Below are positions 21,883 through 33,127 of a stretch of 64,000 nucleotides of DNA, in pieces. Location of the stretch: contig CAJNOI010000096.1 in NCBI GenBank assembly GCA_905250115.1, positions 186,001-250,000 of the forward strand. The letters run 5' to 3'. Under the pieces are notes generated by a model. That model did not search any database and had not been told where the DNA came from. It saw nothing but the letters and a program-made list of their open reading frames with translations. The translations under genes and the position numbers were made by a program. Position 1 is the first letter of the stretch. The number at the start of each line of letters is the position of its first letter. Source of the stretch: Adineta steineri (Eukaryota; Rotifera; Eurotatoria; Adinetida; Adinetidae).

Positions 21883-24342
21883 ATGACTAATATATCAATT
21901 CGTGGAGAAATTCTTGTTGGTTTATGTTTAACTGCTGGAATAATTACAATATTTTATCAGAGAAAAAACAAATCGAAATTGTTATCAAAAAACAAAGTTT
22001 CAAATGAAAAAAGTCTTTGTGATTATTCATATCGAGATCTTTTTCATTTTTTTATTGCACCAGAATTTCATTATGATAAATTCCATTTTGCTAAAGGTTA
22101 GTTCGACATTTTTATTTAAACAACAAAAAGAAAAGAAGAAAATCTATTTAGAATTTAGTGAACAAATGCATATTGAAGCATCAAAATATATGATGATTGA
22201 TCATGAAGATGATCCTGATTTTGCTGATCATTTTACTTATATTAAATATGATAAAGAGAAAATCAATGAAAGATTAGATTATATTCAAGAAAGATTATTT
22301 AAACAAAGATATCTTGATTGTAAGTTTTGCTCTTTTCTTTTTAAATAAATAAATAAAATCAAAAAATCAAAAAATCAAAAAGGGTTAGATGCTGGTCAAC
22401 CTGTCGATGAAAATAGTTATTATTGGTGGGCTGAAACCAAACTTCATTTAATAACATATTTAATTCAACGAGAACCATATCATTTAACAGATGGAATATG
22501 GTTACGTGGTGTTCCACAAGGACCAATGACATATATTGATTCGAAATTATTTTCAATTTATATTGATGAATTAGGAAATGGTGATGTTAGTCAAAATCAT
22601 CCAAGTGTTTATTTAAATGTTTTAAAAGATCTTGAACTTTATGTTCCACCAATCACATCAAGAGAATTTGTTGATCAAAAACAAATTCTTGATATTAGTT
22701 TTAAAAAACCTCTTTTAACATTAACAACATCACTTTTTCCAAAAACATTTACACCAGAAATTCTTGGTTATACACTTGTAAGTTCATATTCATCTTTTTA
22801 TTTTAAATAAGAAAATCAATTTATTTTTCTGTTATAAAGTGGCTTGAAACAACATCATCATCTGAACATTCTGGTTTAAGAAAAATTCTTGAACGATATG
22901 ATTTAAATCCCAAATTTTCCCTTCTTCACAATGCAATTGATAATAATTTAGATGGACATGGAAAATATGCACGTGATGCTGTTCAATTGTATCTTGATGA
23001 TATTTTACAAAAAGAAGGTCGACAAGCTGTTGAACATCATTGGAAAAGAATTTGGACTGGGTTACATTTTATTTTTATTAAAAGAAAAGAAAAATTTCAT
23101 TGGTTTCTTTTTCTAGATATGTTGCATATGGTACAACTGGAAATATTGATAATGAGCTTAAAGAATTATATAAAAAACAAAAGAAAATAACACCAAAACA
23201 AGAATTTATTGAATTAATTAAAAAGAAAAGTATTTTAGCAAGAAAAATGCATGGAGCAAGACGTATTGGTCCAAATAATTGTTTATTAAATGATTTATTT
23301 TCATCAAATGATCCAGAAAAACTTCTTTATGAATTAGAAAATTCTGATATGATTGTTAAAGGTTATCCACATCAAAGTAAACTTCTCAATCATGCCGTTT
23401 CTTTTCAAGGACCTATGTATCAGGTATTATATTACTACAAAAGAAAGAAAAACGAGAAAATTTTGACGAAATCAATAGATCTCATGCTCCTTAAAGCAAT
23501 CGAGAACTTTCCGAGTACTCTAAGGGTTACGAGATCTATCTATAGGGAATATTTTATGTCACAACTCTGAAATTTCGATTTTTTCAGGGAAGTGATATGT
23601 ATTGAAATCTTTTTCGAGTTTTTGCTACGGTACTATTCAGTATGAATAGACATAATTTGATTGAAATCTGATGAAGTAGAAAGGAACAGTACTTGAAACG
23701 GTTTTCACATAAGTTTCATAGAGAAAGTTATCAGTTTTGACAAGTAAGAAGAAAGAAATGTTAATTATTCGACCAGATGATAATGACACGTATGAAAATA
23801 ATAAAATCAAATGAGTTTATTTGTTAATTTAAGGTATTTAATGCTGATGAATTGTCAATAATAACTCGTTGGATAATATCATTATTACCATCAACTATCA
23901 ATGATGTTCTTTCACTTCTTGTTAAACGTCGTAAATTAGCAAAACATTTATCAACAAATGTCAAACTTGAATTATCTGATGGATCAGAAGAATATTTAAA
24001 AGATTTATTTGAAAAAGATCCATCAGAATTATTATCTGCGTTTCGTGTTTCAAAATGGAATATTCCATTTGTATTTCTTTTATTTCTATTTCAATTAAAT
24101 AGAAAATATTTTTTTTCTAGGATGGATCAAATGTAACTAAAGAAAATGTTGATACATGTCCATTAATAAAATCTATTGATAAAAATGGAATTCTTGAACA
24201 TGTATTTAATCGATATGATAATGATAAAGAAATTCTTTCCAATTGGATATTAGAAGGATCACCTATTCAAAATGAAACATCACAAGATCAATCAAAGCAG
24301 ATTAATATTATATCACAAAAACCTTTTCAATTTCAATATTAA
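21883..24342 (+). CDS. Iron-containing redox enzyme / haem-oxygenase-like diiron protein (PF14518-type), membrane anchored, 7 exons
   Basis: Exons 21883-22096, 22152-22319, 22383-22777, 22840-23060, 23117-23423, 23834-24070 and 24121-24342 give 587 residues in one frame. Residues about 8-25 form an N-terminal membrane anchor followed by a basic stretch (RKNKSKLLSKNK). The core resembles the haem-oxygenase-like 'iron-containing redox enzyme' family common in bacteria. It has YLIQREPYHLTDGIWLRG, then IDELGNGDVSQNH at 188-200 with candidate Glu and His ligands. GHGKYARDAV begins near 298, and histidines follow in AVEHHWKR at 322-329. Such proteins have a helical fold that can bind a diiron centre; substrates vary. 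Five introns are about 50-63 bp, but intron 5 (23424-23833) is 410 bp and of different composition. Ligand assignment and exon 3 acceptor are tentative. Confidence 0.7.
23424..23833 (+). other. Long intron 5 of the haem-oxygenase-like gene
   Basis: At 410 bp it is several times longer than its sister introns. Its first third (to about 23700) is less AT-rich, with words such as gagatctatctatagggaat. It could be an intron enlarged by an old insertion, but I found no terminal inverted repeats. Confidence 0.4.
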
Positions 24343-24869
24343 CATTTTTCATCATTTACATTTCTAATAGATTTTGGTTTTTTTTTCTTTCGAAAATATA
24401 TTTTTAAAAAATCTTTTGTTTTACTAAAAAGAAAAGATTTATAAATTTAAAGAAGATAAACGTTTCTTTCTCGAAATTCTAATCAAATTTAATATGCTAG
24501 AAAATCTTCAATTAGAATAAGATGATAATTAGTTCGATGTTTAACCTTATTTTTTAATACTAATTGAAATTCATGTGCAGAGTATCATCATATCTTCTAG
24601 ATAAAATATTGAAATATTTGAATGAAAGACTAGATCAATTGAAGAAGTTATCAAATGTTACTATGTGTGACTATTTTGTCTAATATTATTTTATTTGTAT
24701 TGATCTTTGAAAGATATATTTAGTACGATAAGTTAATCATTTGATTCTTCAATGAAGATGTCTTATTGTTGATGATATTCCTGAAAAGTATTGTTAATTC
24801 ACATAAAAAAAGCGATGTATCTAGTTTATTTTAAGTATATATTATGTAATATGTACCTATCAGATTTCA

Positions 24870-25050
24870 GTGAAGTAAATGTAGCGTCAGATCTGATTGA
24901 CGATGATGTTATCAGTGCATCATTGATCAGTGATACAAAGGTCATCAGTGTTTCACTGATCAATGACATTGAATAGATCGGTGTGCAATGAACATGACTG
25001 TCGGTGACAAATGTATCAGTTTCTCAATGTTATCATTGACACCGTCGTCC
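24870..25050. repeat. Degenerate inverted/tandem repeat cluster
   Basis: Arms cattgatcagtga (24921-24933) and tcactgatcaatg (24953-24965) are perfectly complementary over 13 bp around a 19-nt spacer. Related words (atcagtg, tgacgatgat, cggtgacaa ... ttgacaccg) spread over about 180 bp. This suggests a hairpin-prone, partly decayed repeat. Confidence 0.6.
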
Positions 25051-26111
25051 ATACCTAACAAACTAACTATAATGATCAACTAGAAAATCTATTCGATTCA
25101 CAAATGTCATATACATTTATTATTTCAAATCTACGAACAAAAATCGATTGAAACAAAATGAAATTCGTTGTTTAAAATAATAATCGTAAATCTATAAAAA
25201 ATTTATTTTAATGAAATATCTTTCATATATTATTATTCAAAACTTTCACTTTCGTTCAATGGTAGAAAAAGGTTTGGCTTCTTTCGAACATAGGACTAAT
25301 TAAAAAAAACTGACAAGGTTTTTTTCTTTGATATTTTTAGTATCATTATATAGAATCATTTAAGTTATACAAGAATATTTATATTAAAAAGTTTTAAACA
25401 TTTTTCATTTCAAAAAAATTTGTTTAAAAGAACTAAAAAAATGGATCGAATTATGCGAAAATGATAGTTTCGCATAATTAGATCGAAAATGATTTGAATA
25501 AAGTAAAAGTGAAGATATTTGCCTTTAATTTGAATAAAAATGCATGAGAAAGTCAAATAAAATAGTAAAGATATATACGATAAATTGAAATAGAAGAATT
25601 GTTTCACTTGTCACTATATATGATTCAATAATATGCATATCGAAATGATATATATCAACAATTCTTTTTATTTTACTTCGATTTTATTCATATAAATATA
25701 ATATAGAATTATTAGTTAGAAAAATATTTCTATTTCTTTGTTTGTATATTATTAATCTAATTAATGAATTTATTCAATTGGATTTTTTTTTCTTTGTAAA
25801 AATAAATGGAATATGAAATAATGAAAATCTTATTTGTAATGATAAATGAAAAAGTTGATTATCTAAATAAGAAAAATGTTCGACTTTTGTTGTATAGAAA
25901 TGCAAATGCAAATGTCAAATAGTTTGCTTGGTTGATCAGTGTAAAAAGAATGATGAATGTAATATGTCCCTAGTGATGGTTACGGTTGATTCGTTATTGC
26001 ATCATTATTCATATGAACAACGACAATTATGATAGATGAGAAATGAACAACGAAAGACGTGAGATTAGTGTGAAGTAAAATGTAATAGATCATTGAAGCA
26101 TGACTGAAGAA

Positions 26112-26141
26112 TACGACAACGACAACGACAACGACAACGAG
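26112..26141. repeat. (ACGACA)n hexanucleotide microsatellite
   Basis: About five tandem acgaca units immediately 5' of a (GAA)n run. Confidence 0.85.
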
Positions 26142-26163
26142 AGAAAAAAAACGCAAAAGGAGA

Positions 26164-26192
26164 GAAGAAGAAGAAGAAGAAGAAGAAGAAGA
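26164..26192. repeat. (GAA)n microsatellite
   Basis: About nine uninterrupted gaa units, about 190 bp upstream of the Pro/Tyr/Gln-rich ORF. Confidence 0.9.
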
Positions 26193-26379
26193 AAAAAAAA
26201 AGGGAGAGTTTGTTCATTTGTTGATTTGATTTGTTCGTGTCGATTTCGTTTCGTTATCATTTGAAAAATATTTCATACTGGCCACTGCTAAAAAAACCAC
26301 GTCATCATCATCTTCAGCTGCATCATCATCATCACTTTCATCATCAAGTACAGCAAGTAGTGTTGAAATTTATACAGTT

Positions 26380-26770
26380 ATGGGATTATTTAATAGTGGA
26401 AAAAGTGAAAAAGTTGAAAAAGTTGAAAAATATGAAGAACATCATGAAGCACCAGCAACAAAACCACGTCATACTCGACCATCAAAACATCATCGTCCAA
26501 ATAAATATGGAGCTATTATTCGACCAATGCCTCAACCATTACCAATAAATGGAAATTATTTTCAAGGATCTATTGCTTATCCTCCAACTGTATTTCCAAA
26601 TTTAACTCAATATAAATATGGATATCCATCCAATTTACAATATGATTTAAGTAAATTTACTCCATCATCATATCCTTATAATCCATATGCTGTTGCTCAA
26701 ACAGCACCAATTACTTTTCCTCCTATGTGGAATAATGGTGTTTATCAATTTAATGATCGATCACCTTTTC

Positions 26771-26801
<31 letters not shown>

Positions 26802-26895
26802 GCAACAACAACAAGCATTTAATAATTATCAACAAAGTCCTTGGCCATATGCACCACCATCCAATTATGGTTATATGCCACCTATGAACTTTTGA
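26380..26895 (+). CDS. Pro/Tyr/Gln-rich low-complexity protein, 171 aa
   Basis: The frame starts MGLFNSGKSEKVEKVEKYEE and is charged and His/Lys-rich to about residue 50 (KPRHTRPSKHHRPNKYG). It then becomes Pro/Tyr/Asn-rich with a run of about 15 glutamines near 129-143, and ends SNYGYMPPMNF. There is no membrane segment. MGLF could be an N-myristoylation site (Gly2), but Leu3 and Phe4 are not ideal. The composition is typical of prion-like or condensate-forming proteins; no family is recognised. The same frame is open back to 26227 and reads Ser/Thr-rich upstream of the ATG without another ATG, so either the 5' UTR is serine-biased by chance or an upstream exon is missing. Confidence 0.55.
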
Positions 26896-27156
26896 ACATT
26901 TTTATTCTTCTTTTTTTTTTCTTCTTTTCGAACATTGATTTAAAAAATCTCGTAGATCTTCATTTTAATAGATAATATATAGTTGAACGATGTTCATTCA
27001 AGCTTAACGAATGACCTTTTCTTTTTCCTTTTCTTTTTCTATTCAAAGAAAAAATGAAAATAATTCTTTAGTTAATTGCTCACTCGAAATACGAGTTTAA
27101 TTAAATCTCATCTCATCTCATCTCATCTCATACATTTGTGAGAAAGAAAAGATTCA

Positions 27157-29864
27157 ATGCGTCGAAATCATTTAAGTTTAATTTTACCAGATAAAAAATA
27201 TCATTCAACGACATCATTAAGTTCAACACATTCATATCATTTAGTTCAAAGTGCTGAAATAAGTTCAACAGTAAATGAAAGTTTTTATGAAGATTATTGT
27301 AAATTATCTAAACGACGAAAATCTAGTGTTCATCAATATGCTCAAGTTGTTTTTATTGAATATTCATCGAATTCAAATCGTTCAACTGAACAATTTATTC
27401 GTGCTGGAAATTGTTTAACAACAGTTGCAAGTTTAAATAATTTCAATGAAAATCAAATTTATACAAATGGTGAAACATTAATTCATTTATCATCACGTCT
27501 TGGTCATGAACATATTTTACGAAGATTAATTCAAGAAACTCCATATGCAACACGATTAACAAATGGAAAAGGACAAACACCATTATTATGTGCTATACAA
27601 TCATCTTATTCATCAACAGCTATTTTTCTTATGGATTTTGATCCATTAACAATAACTGTTTCAGATAAGAAAAAAAATTCGATTTTTCATTATTCAGCTT
27701 ATTTATCAAATGATATTGTTTTATCAAAAGCGATTATTTTAATAAAACGTTTAAATAGTCAACATTTAAGAACACAAGTAAGATTTTTCTTTATAGAATA
27801 AAAAATAATATCTAAAATAAAAGTATAGGCATTATCACGTTTAATTGAAGAAAATATTGATGGTAAAACAGCATTTTTAATTTCAATTGAAAAAGGAAGT
27901 ATTCGATGTAATAGATTATTTTTATCAACAAAAATTGTTGATCTTTCATTATTTTTAAATAAACAATCAGTTCGTTGTGCAATTGATAATAATCGTATTG
28001 ATATAATGACATATTGGTTATTAGATAATCAAAGATTTGAAATGTTATTATCAATAAATGTGGATGAGAAGAATAATTATAATTTATTTGAATATTCAAT
28101 TGAAAATGAAAAAATTGATTTTATTTATTTATTTCTTAAACAAGAATTTTCTCTTGAAAATTTACATTTAAAAATTCAATATAAAAAATTTTTAAATAAT
28201 TTTAATAAAATTGATCAATTAACACCAATTCAACGTCTTTTAAATCGAAATAATATGATTTATTTAATTCCATATCTTCTTGATCAATTTTTATATGATA
28301 ATTATTCAATTGATTTATCAATAATTGATGATTGTTTAAATAATTGTCCCAAATCTCATCGTTGTTTATTTGGACATACAAATAATAATAATTGGTCAAA
28401 ACAAAATTGGTTAAAACAACATCCATTAAGAAAAATTGCAAAAATCTCACATAAATCTCTTGATGATCATTTAATAATTCGTCTTTGTGTTGATTTAAAA
28501 TATCAATTATTTGGTAATATTCTTTATTTATTTGTTATTATTGGTCAATTTTTATATGTTATTTTATATACAATTGTTATTATTTTCTCATCAACAATTT
28601 CAATTGAAAATTTTAATTATTATTCATATTTAGATAATACATGTAATGAATTATGTTTTAAATTAATTAATAATAAAACAAATCATAAATTTATTTATGA
28701 TAAATCAACATTAAGAATTTTTCGAACAATTTTATTAATAATTTCATTTTTAAATTTAATAAAAGAAGCATTTCAATTAATAACACAAAAAAATAAATAT
28801 TTTCAAAAATTTTTTATAAATTTACTTGAAATTCATATGTATATTAGTGGAATTATTTATGGAATTGATTTAAATGAATGTACACGTCAAACAGGTATTC
28901 GTTGTTATAGACAATGGCAAATAGGTGCTATTGGTCTTCTTTCCGTTTGGACATCCCTCTTACTTGTTTTAATGAAAGGAATTAAATGTGGTAAACATGG
29001 ACTTTTATTTATTACGGTTTTATTAACATTTCTTAAATTTATATTTTATTATATATTTATTTGGATTGGATTTTATCTTGCTTTTTATATTTTATTAAAA
29101 GATATTTTTCCTCAATTTAATTCATTATATTTAATAGCCAAACTTTTAGTTATGTTTAGTGGTAATATTTATTCTTTTCTTTTCTTCTTTCATTAAAAGA
29201 ATAATTTATTTGTAGGTGAATTTGATCTGGATGAAACATTTTTTCCAAATAATGTTTTAATCAAAGGTAGTGAAGGTGCTCTTTTTGTTTATTCAGCATT
29301 TATATTTACAATGTTTATTGTTATGTCAAATATAATGGTAACATTTTTTTGTTTTTTCTAATAAAATTTATTTCTTATTTTTTTTCTTAACAAAAGGGTG
29401 GACTTGCTGTTGCTGATGTTAAAGAATTTCGTTTAAATGCCAAACGAGAACATTTACGTTCACGAATTGAAACAATTTTACAACTCCAAACAAATTTAGG
29501 ATTTCTTTGTGAAATTAGTTCGAAAATTCTTTTAAAATGTTTTCATAAATATCATTTTTTAAGATTTTTATTTAAATATGATATGTCACAATTAGAAATA
29601 ATTAATGAAAATTATTCTCATGTTGGAATTTTAACACAAACTGGTTTATTAAAATCATCAAATTTAAATAAAAAACAAAAAATCAATGGAAAATCTTTTA
29701 TTGATAAAACAAATTTAATTCTTAAGAAACAAAATGAATTAAAAGAATATTTTGAAGAATCAATATTTATTACAAATAATCAATTAAGAAAATTAAATAT
29801 ACAATTAAAATCCGATATTGAAGAACTTAAAAGACATTTAGATCAACATTTAGATATTAAATAA
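27157..29864 (+). CDS. TRPA-like cation channel (ankyrin repeats plus six TM), 4 exons, 847 aa
   Basis: Exons 27157-27777, 27829-29161, 29216-29337 and 29397-29864 join in frame. Ankyrin-type repeats are visible at about residues 107-250 (GETLIHLSSRLGHEHILRRL, then KGQTPLLCAI, then DGKTAFLISI). Transmembrane segments fall at about 431-461, 503-526, 537-556, 570-592, 599-632 and 668-693. The pore region reads LYLIAKLLVMFSGEFDLDETFF, close to the TGEFD-type filter of painless/pyrexia-like TRPA channels. The end of S6 reads IMGGLAVADVKEF, matching the NLLIGLAVGDI motif of TRPA1. The C-terminus is Lys/Glu-rich with coiled-coil character. It should be a plasma-membrane, non-selective cation channel used in thermal or chemical sensing. 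The ankyrin region is far shorter than TRPA1's, so it is TRPA-like rather than a TRPA1 orthologue. Confidence 0.85.
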
Positions 29865-31051
29865 TATTCCTCTTCTAATCTTTATATACAAATAAAAACA
29901 TTTCATTTAACTTTGTTGTTATTTTTAAAAATGAAGATAATGATATTTCGATCGTTAAAAAGCGATTTGTTTTTCTTTTCGACTAATAACATCTATTAGA
30001 TTTGAGTATGAATATTTGTAAACGATAAAAATCGTCTGAGTGAGAGTAAAGAGTAACGAAATAAATCATATTGTCAAATATGTCCAATTGTTGAAAATAT
30101 CTCATTAAGATAGATTTGAATTTACTTTTAAGATAAAATAAAAACGAAAACGATAACATTTTCATATCAAATATTTTAAGATAAAAATCAAAGCGAAATA
30201 AACTATACTTTAACGTCTACATTTGAAATTATATAATCAAATAAAACATTGCGTTTAATTTAACAAAAAGTTCAAATAAATTTCTATTGTATAATTTTAT
30301 ATTTAAAAGAAAAACAAATGTAATTAAACTTGATTAGTAATCGATTGCGTCTAATGCGACTATTATCAAAACATATTCAACATAAATCATGTATAGAATG
30401 TATCGAGGTTAACTTGTATTTTTTTTTGTTTTTATGTACTATTCATTGATAAGTCAATGATTTTTCCCATGACAAAACATATCTTCAATGTTTTACATCA
30501 AATAAAGATAAAGAATTTCATTGAAAATACGAATATCAAATGAATTGACCTCATCAATTAATCATTCATTTGTCTAGATTATATCGACTTTAGTTTTCAT
30601 TTTCCAATGCAAAATAAACATATGAATTGGAACAAATGGACATGAAACTATTGATTTTTAATGTAAAGAAAACTATCGGATTGTTTTAAAAGATTCTTTA
30701 TGAATTTGTATATTTGTTGTTATTGTATAGATAAAATGTAATTGTATAACTAACTAAATGAATAAAAATATGTAATAATCTGTTAAAAGAAAAAGTTTAG
30801 TTAATATTATTGTTTTTATTGAAATGATGTTGATTTTAAAAGATTATGGATAAAAAAAAGTGTCGACTAATAGAAATAATTTGTTAAAATATGTTATTCT
30901 GTTTTCCTATGATAATTATTAGTTTTGTGATGATTGGGTATTTTTTGTTTTTCTTTTTTTTCTCTCATCTATTCATGTTTAACCTTGAAATGCGATACAC
31001 GTGTCGAGAAAAATAAAATATGAAAATAAAAACAAAAGAAATGTTTTTCTT
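29865..31051. other. Intergenic between convergent genes
   Basis: AT-rich, no supported gene. AATAAA at about 29890 may be the TRPA-like poly(A) signal. Confidence 0.55.
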
Positions 31052-32301
31052 TTAAAGATAATTATTAATAATATATGGATCATGAGCATATTGTCGATAA
31101 GGATTAAGTAATTCATCTCGATATTGAGCATCATGTATATCAAATACATATTGACGAGCTAATGCTGAAATAATTGGAGCAGCTTGCTGAGTATTAAAAT
31201 ATTGTTCAGCTGGAGATTGTCCACCATAAGCTGCCATTGGATCATAATTATTATAATGATGATGATCTGATTGAGAATATTGTGGTTGATATTGTGGCTG
31301 ATATTGCGGTTGAGGTGGAGGTGAAGGTGGATGTTGATACTGTGAATAATTTTCTTGTGGATGATATTGCGGAGGAGCAGGTGCATGATAAGGCGCATAA
31401 TTATATGGCTGATTAACAATAGCATTAATTCCTAAGACTTGGGGTGAACCTCCTCCACTCATTGGATAAGCAGATGGAATTGGACCACTCCACAGATTTT
31501 GTTGTTTTCCACTTCTAAAATAACGAAAAAACAAATGAAATTCTATATTTAATTATAATTTTAAAACGAAATTAACCTTTGATTTCTTGATGCTCCTTTA
31601 TTGACTGCTGAATATCTCATATCAAGAACAAGTATAATTAATGCCAAAAAAGTAATAATTGTCATAATAAGACCAACAAGACCATTCCACCATGCCCAAT
31701 CAAGACGTGCAAGTATATGACCACGTCTACCTTGAACAGACATAACACCTAATGTTGCTGATAAAAATGTAACTAAATTAAATTAAATGAAATGAAATGA
31801 AATTAATTTTCTTTTTTCTTTCCTTAAATTTAATTATAAAACATACTACAAATAAATAAAAGAATAGCAGCAGCAATAAACATAATATAATATGGCATTC
31901 CATCTAAATTTAATATTCCTAATATAATAAGAACAGCAGCAATTACATAAAATATTAAAGATATAATTTCTAATGGTTGAACACTTGTAATAAAACCTTT
32001 ATTTTCAAAATAAATAAATAGAGAATAGAGAATAAAAATAAAATATTTATAAACCTGGTTTTGATCCAAATGTAACTCTTGTATTATTTGATGAATAATT
32101 TTTATCTGGCCATTGATTACAAAGACCTGGTGCTGATATATCACAAACTCTCCAAAGACCAAAATGAATTGGAACATCACTATATGTTATCCAAGGTGTT
32201 CCAGCAAATGAAACTAAATTAAGTGTCATATATGATATTGTTCCAATAACAATAACTCCTAAGAGAAATCGTCCAAAACCACTCTTTGGAAACAAAACCA
32301 T
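31052..32301 (-). CDS. Claudin-superfamily-like four-TM protein with a Pro/Tyr/Gln-rich cytoplasmic tail, 4 exons, 351 aa
   Basis: Exons on the minus strand are 32301-32055, 31996-31847, 31772-31577 and 31514-31052; the frame is continuous. TM1 is about residues 10-30. An extracellular loop follows with TPWITYSD, then HFGLWRVCD and a second cysteine in GLCNQWPD, the GLW-x2-C-x(n)-C signature of the PMP22/claudin/CACNG superfamily. TM2 is about 88-108, TM3 about 113-140 and TM4 about 160-182. The tail of about 150 residues is rich in Pro, Tyr, Gln and His and contains YQPQYQPQYS-type repeats, unlike classic short claudin tails. It ends in INNYL. A junctional or channel-accessory membrane role is likely from the family; the tail may be a low-complexity scaffold. 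Confidence 0.75.
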
Positions 32302-32542
32302 CCCTTTTACTTATATTTGTTTGTGAATCCATCCGTATCCTATTTCGTACCTTGTTATATATACGATGCAGGTAAGGACAAACATATTTTCTTATTGACA
32401 TTAAACGTCGTACTACACGTTTTTTATTATTAAACATCAATAAGGAACAAAAAAACGTTTCTCGAAAATAAACAAATCGATTCTCTTGCTTGTCTTTTAA
32501 ATAATTCATTCAATAGAAAGTATTTCATCGATTAGAATAATA

Positions 32543-32567
32543 AAGAAGAAGAAGAAGAAGAAGAAGT
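32543..32567. repeat. (GAA)n microsatellite
   Basis: About eight uninterrupted gaa units. Confidence 0.85.
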
Positions 32568-32629
32568 CTTTATTCGGATATATGAAATTATCTCTTCTGT
32601 TTGAAATCAATTATAATTAATTTAATTAT

Positions 32630-32820
32630 AGTAAAACTTCTCATAGTGAACACCTCTCGACAGTGAAATCTTCTGTTTTATGAACAGTCTCAGATCCGAA
32701 GGAGCATTTTTTGCTGGAAATACATCTCTCCAATATGAACATCTCTTTATTCTGAACAGTGAACGCTTTTTTTAGGTCCCGTCTGGTATTGTCACCTCTC
32801 CAATGTGAACATACATATAT
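32630..32820. mobile_element. Terminal fragment of a pogo/Tigger-like DNA transposon or derived MITE
   Basis: It begins agtaaaacttctcatagtga and goes on with acacctctcgacagtgaa. Iterated sub-terminal words follow (ctctccaatatgaac, tattctgaacagtgaac, cctctccaatgtgaac). That is the style of pogo/Tigger-type ends (cagtaaaacctctctatagtgaacac and similar). Only one end is recognised: no complementary terminus and no transposase frame lie nearby, so it is a truncated or non-autonomous copy. The family call rests on remembered terminal sequences. Confidence 0.5.
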
Positions 32821-32864
32821 GATATTTTTTTGACCTCTTTCTATTTTCTGTCATATATTTTGAT

Positions 32865-33127
32865 GAGCTGCCTAATTAGAATTCGAATTCGAATATAAAT
32901 GACATCCAGCTGCACACTACTAATTTGAAAATAAATAGTTAAACTTAGGAATAGATTCAGTTTTAGTTTTACTCTAAGATGTATATGATTCATATATACA
33001 ACCAAGAAGTGGCTGAAGGGGATTTATTTGAAAATTATTCTAAGACTAAATCTATTCTTAGAGATAGGTATTAGGTTTTCTCTTTTTAATGTCCGTTTAT
33101 ATTCGAACTCGAATTAAACAGCTACTC
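32865..33127. mobile_element. MITE-like element with imperfect ~35-bp terminal inverted repeats
   Basis: The left arm 32865-32905 (core agctgcctaatt, then cgaattcgaatataaa and gacat) matches the reverse complement of the right arm 33089-33127 (core agctgtttaatt, then cgagttcgaatataaa and gacat). There are a few mismatches and a 6-bp gap. The 263-bp unit contains no open frame. Inner sequences (ggaatagattcag / ctaaatctattctt) are also partly complementary. The size and structure fit a non-autonomous DNA transposon. It lies 45 bp from the pogo-like fragment. Confidence 0.6.

Larger units (their letters stand above)
24343..26379. other. Intergenic, with an inverted-repeat region near 24.9 kb
   Basis: AT-rich spacer. 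The open frame at 24791-24976 is repeat-derived, made of iterated atcagtg/gatcaatga words. Microsatellites lie at 26112-26141 and 26164-26192, and the upstream flank of the next gene follows. Confidence 0.5.

Noticed and set aside
24791-24976. 61-codon frame with repeated DLIDDDVISASLISD-like words
   Set aside because: Explained by the underlying inverted and tandem DNA repeats rather than a protein gene.
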